DNA of 64,000 nucleotides from assembly GCF_020736845.1 (NCBI RefSeq), contig NZ_JAFFQR010000029.1, forward strand, positions 62,001 to 126,000, in the 5' to 3' direction. The translations under genes and the position numbers were made by a program. This stretch comes from Paenibacillus farraposensis (GTDB lineage: Bacteria; Bacillota; Bacilli; Paenibacillales; Paenibacillaceae). This document shows, in pieces, positions 59,755 through 64,000 of this stretch; position 1 is the first letter of the stretch, and each line of letters starts with the position of its first letter. The notes beneath the pieces were generated by a model that did not search any database, was not told the DNA's origin, and was given only the letters and a program-made list of their open reading frames with translations.

Positions 59755-60636
59755 TTGAACCGTGCCAAGTCGTCGCAATGGCTCCAGCAATGGATTTTTG
59801 TAGGGCCGGCGACGTTATTTTTCGTTATCATTATTGTAATCCCTTTCATCCTGGGAATGTACTATTCTTTTACAGAATGGAATGGGGTTGCCAATCAGGC
59901 GAAGTGGGTCGGTTTGGATAATTTCTATCACATTTTATGGGATGATGACAAATTCAGGACAGCGTTCTGGTTTACGGTCCGATTTACGGTGATTGGTGTG
60001 GTGGCTGCGAATGTATTTGGCTTTCTGCTGGCGTATTTTTTAACCAAGCCGTTGAAGTCGAGAAATGTGCTAAGGACTATTTTTTTCATGCCTAATGTGA
60101 TCGGAGGGCTGCTACTTGGCTTTATTTGGCAGTTTATTTTCGTCAAGGGGTTTGCAGCGATCGGGGAGAGCACGAATTGGTCTTTCTTCAATCTGCCTTG
60201 GCTGGGAGATGAGATTACGGCTTTCTGGGGCATTGTGATCGTATTTATCTGGCAAACCGCCGGCTATTTAATGGTCATTTATATCTCCTCGCTGACCAAT
60301 GTGCCACAGGATCTGCTGGAAGCGGCCGAAATTGACGGAGCAAGCCGAATGCAAATCTTAAGGTCTATTATCGTGCCGTTGATTATGCCTGCCGTCACCG
60401 TCTGTCTTTTTCTGGCGATCTCCTGGTCGTTTAAAATGTTCGATCTTAATTTATCATTAACCAAGGGCGGACCCTTCGGGTCTACGGAGTCGGTGGCACT
60501 CAATATTTACAATGAAGCATTTGTGAATAATCGTTACGGATTAGGGACGGCCAAAGCGCTGATTTTCTTTATCATCGTTGCGCTCGTTACGAGCCTCCAG
60601 GTGCGTCTGACGAAAAGCAGGGAGGTGGAAGCGTAA
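59755..60636 (+). CDS. Carbohydrate ABC importer permease (MalF/LacF-like)
   Basis: 293 residues, six membrane helices. The EAA loop reads LLEAAEIDGASRMQILRSII, typical of CUT1 sugar importers. TTG start behind AAGGGGGGAT; longer in-frame starts have no binding site. First gene of permease-permease-binding protein. No ATP-binding subunit in the operon; in Bacillales one shared MsmX-type ATPase usually serves many such importers. Confidence 0.9.
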   Translation: MNRAKSSQWLQQWIFVGPATLFFVIIIVIPFILGMYYSFTEWNGVANQAKWVGLDNFYHILWDDDKFRTAFWFTVRFTVIGVVAANVFGFLLAYFLTKPLKSRNVLRTIFFMPNVIGGLLLGFIWQFIFVKGFAAIGESTNWSFFNLPWLGDEITAFWGIVIVFIWQTAGYLMVIYISSLTNVPQDLLEAAEIDGASRMQILRSIIVPLIMPAVTVCLFLAISWSFKMFDLNLSLTKGGPFGSTESVALNIYNEAFVNNRYGLGTAKALIFFIIVALVTSLQVRLTKSREVEA

Positions 60637-60637
60637 A

Positions 60638-61474
60638 ATGGAAACAAGCAAGCGCTACCGCTTCGGAACATGGGCGACCGAACTGGTCATGCTTCTCGTC
60701 GCTTTGTTATTCCTTGTTCCGTTTTATTTTTTGTTCGTGAATTCGGTCAAAAGCTTTGGTGACCTGCTCACCGATTCCGCGGCCTGGCCACAAACTTTTG
60801 TATGGAGCAACTATGCCAGGGCGTGGAGCATTACGCGTTTTCCCGAAGCTTTATGGAATTCGCTTGTCGTGACGGTGGTCAGCAATTTGCTGCTGGTGCT
60901 GATCAGCTCGATGGCTGCTTACCGGATGGTTCGGCATCCGACGCGTTATAACCGGGTGTTGTTCAGCCTGTTCGTGGCCGCGATGGTCATTCCTTTTCAA
61001 TCGGTGATGATCCCTTTGGTCAAGGTCGTCAGTACGCTGGACTTGATGAACAGCATCGGTGGCCTGGTGATCTGCTATCTGGGCTTCGGGACGCCTATGT
61101 CCATTTTCCTTTTTCACGGGTTTGTCAAAGGTGTGCCCATCGAGGTGGAGGAGGCGGCTACCGTGGATGGCTGTACCCCTTACGGTGTGTTTTTCCGCAT
61201 TGTGTATCCGTTGATGCTGCCGATGATGGTGACGGTGATGATTTTAAATACACTCTGGATCTGGAATGACTACCTGCTGCCGTCGCTAGTGCTGCAACAG
61301 GCTGAGCTGCGCACGATTCCGATTGCGACCTATGCCTTTTTCGGACAATACACGAAGCAGTGGGATTTGGCCTTGCCTGCGTTGGTACTGGGCATTTTGC
61401 CGGCCATCGTATTCTTTCTGGTCATGCAGAAATATATTATTCAAGGCATTATGGCGGGTTCGGTCAAAGGCTGA
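60638..61474 (+). CDS. Carbohydrate ABC importer permease (MalG-like)
   Basis: 278 residues, six membrane helices. EAA loop VEEAATVDGCTPYGVFFRIV. Starts 2 nt after the first permease stop with the AGGGAGGTGG site inside it, so the two are translated together. C-terminal KYIIQGIMAGSVKG is the classical end of CUT1 inner permeases. Confidence 0.92.
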   Translation: METSKRYRFGTWATELVMLLVALLFLVPFYFLFVNSVKSFGDLLTDSAAWPQTFVWSNYARAWSITRFPEALWNSLVVTVVSNLLLVLISSMAAYRMVRHPTRYNRVLFSLFVAAMVIPFQSVMIPLVKVVSTLDLMNSIGGLVICYLGFGTPMSIFLFHGFVKGVPIEVEEAATVDGCTPYGVFFRIVYPLMLPMMVTVMILNTLWIWNDYLLPSLVLQQAELRTIPIATYAFFGQYTKQWDLALPALVLGILPAIVFFLVMQKYIIQGIMAGSVKG

Positions 61475-61660
61475 GTGTGGATGAACTGAAAATGTTCATG
61501 GTGTGGCACTTTGCAAACGGATGGTACTTACCATCGCTGTTGCCTCCAGATTCCCCTGAATAAACGAATAAAGGCTGGAGCACCATTCCATTTGTTCCGT
61601 GTCCATACGAATTTTTCGAGTTCATCTGATTTGAAATTTAATATAGAAAGGAACATGAAT

Positions 61661-62959
61661 ATGAAAACGCATTCTTATAAAGGAAAAGTCCGGGCGCTGG
61701 TTCTGCTTCTCGCCGCTTTTACCCTCGTTTTGGCAGGTTGTAACAGTAGCAGCAGTGAACAAAGCGCAGGCAGAGAGGAAGTGAAGGAAAAGACGATTCA
61801 CATTTTTCAATTCAAGGTGGAAATTGCAGAAGCGTTGAATCGCATGAAGGCGGAATATGAGGCATCTCATCCGGGGATCAAGCTCGATATTCAGACGGTG
61901 GGCGGGGGCAGTGACTACGGGGCTGCGCTAAAGGCCAAGTTCGCCGCTGGAGAACAGCCGGATATTTTTAACGTTGGAGGCTACCGCGAGCTCGATACGT
62001 GGCTGGAATATCTGGAGGACCTGTCCGATCAGCCTTGGGTCGGTGATGTAGTCGATGTCGCCATGGAGCCGATGGCCAAAGACGGCAAGATGTACGGTCA
62101 GCCGATGAACCTGGAGGGGTACGGGTTTATTTATAACAAGGATTTGTTCAAAAAGGCGGGGATCACAGAATCCCCCACAACGTTAGCCGAATTGGAAGAA
62201 GCCGCTCAAAAGCTGCAAGCCGCAGGGATTACTCCTTTTTCGAATGGATATCAGGAGTTCTGGGTACTGGGCAATCATCTGCTGAACGTGGCATTTGCCA
62301 ATCAGCCGGACCCGTCTGCCTTCGTCAAGGGACTGAATGATGGAACCGCGAAAATTCCGGGTAACGCCAAATTCGCCGAGTGGATGAAGCTGTTCGATCT
62401 GACGCTCAAGTATGGTAATGCGAAGCCGCTGACGACGGATTACAATACCCAGGTCACGAATTTTGCCACCGGCAAGGCTGCTATGATGCAGCAGGGGAAC
62501 TGGACGCAGGTCCAAATTGACGGGATTAATCCGAAGCTGAATCTGGGTATCTTGCCTATGCCGATTGGTGAAGACGCAGCCGCCGGAGATAAGCTGTTTG
62601 TAGGTGTGGCCAACAACTGGGTGGTCAATAAAAATTCTTCGGTTAAAGCCGAGGCCAAGGAATTCTTGAACTGGATGGTGACATCTGAGCAGGGAAAAAA
62701 GTACATTACGAAGGAATTTAAGTTCATTCCGGCCTTCAAAAGCATCAAAGGGACAGAGGCCGATATGGGGCAACTGGGTGCCGAAGTTGTGAAGTATAGC
62801 CGGCAGAACAAGCTGCTGGGCTGGTTCTTCAACCGCTATCCTGAAGGAGCGCAGCAGGAATTCGGAAGTCAAATGCAAGCCTATGTGGCAGGCAAGTCGG
62901 ATGCGGCAAAGCTGCTCCAGGATTTCCAAAGCACATGGGATAATCTGAAAAGCAAATAG
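61661..62959 (+). CDS. Extracellular sugar-binding lipoprotein of the ABC importer
   Basis: 432 residues. Lipoprotein signal with lipobox LVLAGC, Ser-rich spacer, then a type 1 solute-binding fold (GGGSDYGAALKAKFAAGEQP, MYGQPMNLEGYGFIYNKDLF, GKAAMMQQGNWTQVQI). Binds an oligosaccharide outside the membrane; ligand not determinable. ATG 61661 preferred over the ATG two codons earlier because of AAAGGAA spacing. Separated from the permeases by about 185 bp, perhaps for higher expression. Confidence 0.92.
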   Translation: MKTHSYKGKVRALVLLLAAFTLVLAGCNSSSSEQSAGREEVKEKTIHIFQFKVEIAEALNRMKAEYEASHPGIKLDIQTVGGGSDYGAALKAKFAAGEQPDIFNVGGYRELDTWLEYLEDLSDQPWVGDVVDVAMEPMAKDGKMYGQPMNLEGYGFIYNKDLFKKAGITESPTTLAELEEAAQKLQAAGITPFSNGYQEFWVLGNHLLNVAFANQPDPSAFVKGLNDGTAKIPGNAKFAEWMKLFDLTLKYGNAKPLTTDYNTQVTNFATGKAAMMQQGNWTQVQIDGINPKLNLGILPMPIGEDAAAGDKLFVGVANNWVVNKNSSVKAEAKEFLNWMVTSEQGKKYITKEFKFIPAFKSIKGTEADMGQLGAEVVKYSRQNKLLGWFFNRYPEGAQQEFGSQMQAYVAGKSDAAKLLQDFQSTWDNLKSK

Positions 62960-62999
62960 TCGGAACAAAATCCGAGACTCATACAATCCATGTTTCGTT

Positions 63000-63036
63000 G
63001 CCTGTCGAAGTTAACTCGACAGGCTTTGTTTATTTT
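63000..63036 (+). terminator. Terminator of the sugar importer operon
   Basis: GCCTGTCGA-agttaac-TCGACAGGC followed by TTTGTTTATTTT. Confidence 0.85.
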
Positions 63037-63084
63037 AATCATTGATTTTATTTCTAGATTTCCGGAAATTGTTGGGGGTTAGAG

Positions 63085-63132
63085 CCCCCATATTCCAGGG
63101 TGAGGTATGATCCTGAAATATGAGGGTTTTTC
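63085..63132 (+). terminator. Second hairpin with T-run
   Basis: CCCCCATATTCCAGG / CCTGAAATATGAGGG with one mismatch pair and TTTTT. No gene lies between it and the previous terminator. Confidence 0.65.
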
Positions 63133-63170
63133 CATTAATAGAATTATATAACTATAAAAGCTGCAATTAC

Positions 63171-63710
63171 TTATACAAGATAATGCAATATAACCAGATC
63201 CCCGCGGCGTTCTATTTCGTTGAGCCTAAACGTACTTGGCATTGTGCCTTCCGGGAATAACGGTATTCCCTGCCCAAGCACCTTAGGAATAATCGTAATG
63301 ATCGCCTGAGCCAGTAGCCCCTCTTGTATGAAGGCTTGAACTATCTGGCCGCCACCCACCAGCCATATCGCTCCTTCCGCTTGCTCCTGCAGACGCGGAA
63401 CAAGTTCGGTCAGAGCCTCGTCCGTAAACGTAACATGTGGTGCCTGCTCATGCTCCGTTAATGACCGGGTGAGTACATAACAAGGCTTGCCAGCGTAGGG
63501 GAAGTCATCCGAGAGCTTTAATATTTCCTCATACGTCAGCCTGCCCATCAATACCGTATCCACCGTGCTATAAAAGGCGTCATATCCATTGTCTCCGCCA
63601 TCCCCTTCGACATCAAACAGCCAGTCCACCGAGCCGTCTGGCAAGGCAATATACCCGTCGAGACTCATCGCAATATACAATACAACTTCGCCTGATTTTA
63701 TAGCGTTCAT
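63171..63710 (-). CDS. Dihydrofolate reductase family protein (RibD C-terminal type)
   Basis: 179 residues. VVLYIAMSLDGYIALPDGSV, DTVLMGRLTYEEIL, IWLVGGGQIVQAFIQEGL and a C-terminal beta-strand end match the YyaP/YwjB-like RibD_C reductases. Substrate unknown; not the housekeeping DHFR. Start behind AAAGGAG. Divergent from a WYL regulator which may control it. Confidence 0.88.
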   Translation of the reverse strand: MNAIKSGEVVLYIAMSLDGYIALPDGSVDWLFDVEGDGGDNGYDAFYSTVDTVLMGRLTYEEILKLSDDFPYAGKPCYVLTRSLTEHEQAPHVTFTDEALTELVPRLQEQAEGAIWLVGGGQIVQAFIQEGLLAQAIITIIPKVLGQGIPLFPEGTMPSTFRLNEIERRGDLVILHYLV

Positions 63711-63817
63711 CGTTCATCGCTCCTTTCTACTACCTATGTTACAATCTATTTATGACATGGTTTGTCGTGGTTGGATTGATCATTTGAAATTAACTTCTAT
63801 TTTCAAAGGAGTACGGT

Positions 63818-64000
63818 ATGAACGAACGCAGAATTGCCCTTATGAGGATACTGGATTCCCGAAAAAAATATACGGCACGTGAGCTGGCCGAGCGTTTTGG
63901 TGTCTCTGTCAGAACGATACAAAGAGATCTTGACTATTTGCAGCAGACCGGACTGCCTCTCTATACCGAAACCGGGCCCCACGGCGGGTACCGGGCACTT
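63818..64000 (+). CDS. HTH (DeoR/WYL-type) transcriptional regulator, 3' end outside window
   Basis: 61 codons visible. N-terminal HTH_11 winged helix (RIALMRILDSRKKYTARELA, RFGVSVRTIQRDLDYLQQTG) followed by GPHGGYR, typical of YafY-like regulators whose C-terminal WYL domain would lie beyond the window. ATG behind AAAGGAG. Probably regulates the divergent DHFR-like gene. Confidence 0.85.
   Translation, partial: MNERRIALMRILDSRKKYTARELAERFGVSVRTIQRDLDYLQQTGLPLYTETGPHGGYRAL

Noticed and set aside
62183..62986. 267-codon minus-strand frame opposite the sugar-binding lipoprotein
   Set aside because: Antisense shadow of a canonical lipoprotein gene, no start signal.
1..64000. CRISPR array, rRNA genes or replication origin
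   Set aside because: No regularly spaced direct repeats, no rRNA sequence and no DnaA-box cluster were noticed. The repeats in the 37-45 kb region are few, long and irregularly spaced.

Overview
The window looks like a chromosomal segment of a Paenibacillus, most likely of the P. polymyxa group. This is an inference from gene content and style: low-to-mid GC, strong AGGAGG-type ribosome binding sites, TTG/GTG starts, BirA-type and NrdR-type operators, a YesM/YesN-type regulator pair next to a sugar ABC transporter, a Spo0E-type phosphatase, and many small membrane peptides. No database search was possible.

Layout. 1-2180: end of a BcrA-type ABC exporter operon. 2230-8490: L-lactate dehydrogenase, a MerR-like coiled-coil protein, a Ser/Thr kinase, a small His/Ser/Tyr-rich protein, gluconokinase and methionine aminopeptidase. 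8497-10093: a decayed Rap/NprR/AimR-like TPR regulator with a Spo0E-like phosphatase and a possible peptide pheromone. 10480-13480: AT-rich patch with a TetR/reductase divergon, a nonsense-riddled secreted protein and a small membrane protein. 13714-20398: CcdC-like and BdbC-like proteins, nitroreductase, MprF, an internally deleted ATPase and an MFS exporter. 20413-25331: biotin operon bioA-bioD-bioF-bioH-bioC behind a BirA box. 25624-32460: regulators, membrane proteins, the NAD(P)HX repair enzyme, and relics of phnX and fabH. 32622-36252: class I ribonucleotide reductase with paired NrdR boxes.

36957-45100 is the most unusual part. An intact tRNA-Thr(CGT) is followed by two tandem modules, each closed by a degenerate copy of the 3' two-thirds of the same tRNA. 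Each module holds a leftward and a rightward gene for a secreted protein, with a small hydrophobic peptide gene or its relic between them. The four secreted proteins share a C-terminal domain of about 75 residues behind unrelated or discoidin/fibronectin-like N-termini. All four genes start from promoters with the same TAGACA -35 box and a 17-bp spacer. A holin-like type I toxin with a probable antisense RNA sits at the end of the second module.

45228-56605: small operons, CoA-disulfide reductase under a CsoR/CstR-like double operator, an HD-GYP phosphodiesterase, RidA, an old-yellow-enzyme homologue under a palindromic operator, and several pseudogenes. 56571-63036: YesN-type regulator, broken YesM-type kinase, and a carbohydrate ABC importer (two permeases and a lipoprotein, no ATPase). 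63171-64000: a DHFR-like protein divergent from a truncated WYL-type regulator.

A recurring theme is gene decay by internal deletion, where the first and last parts of a gene are joined and the middle is lost, alongside single-base frameshifts.
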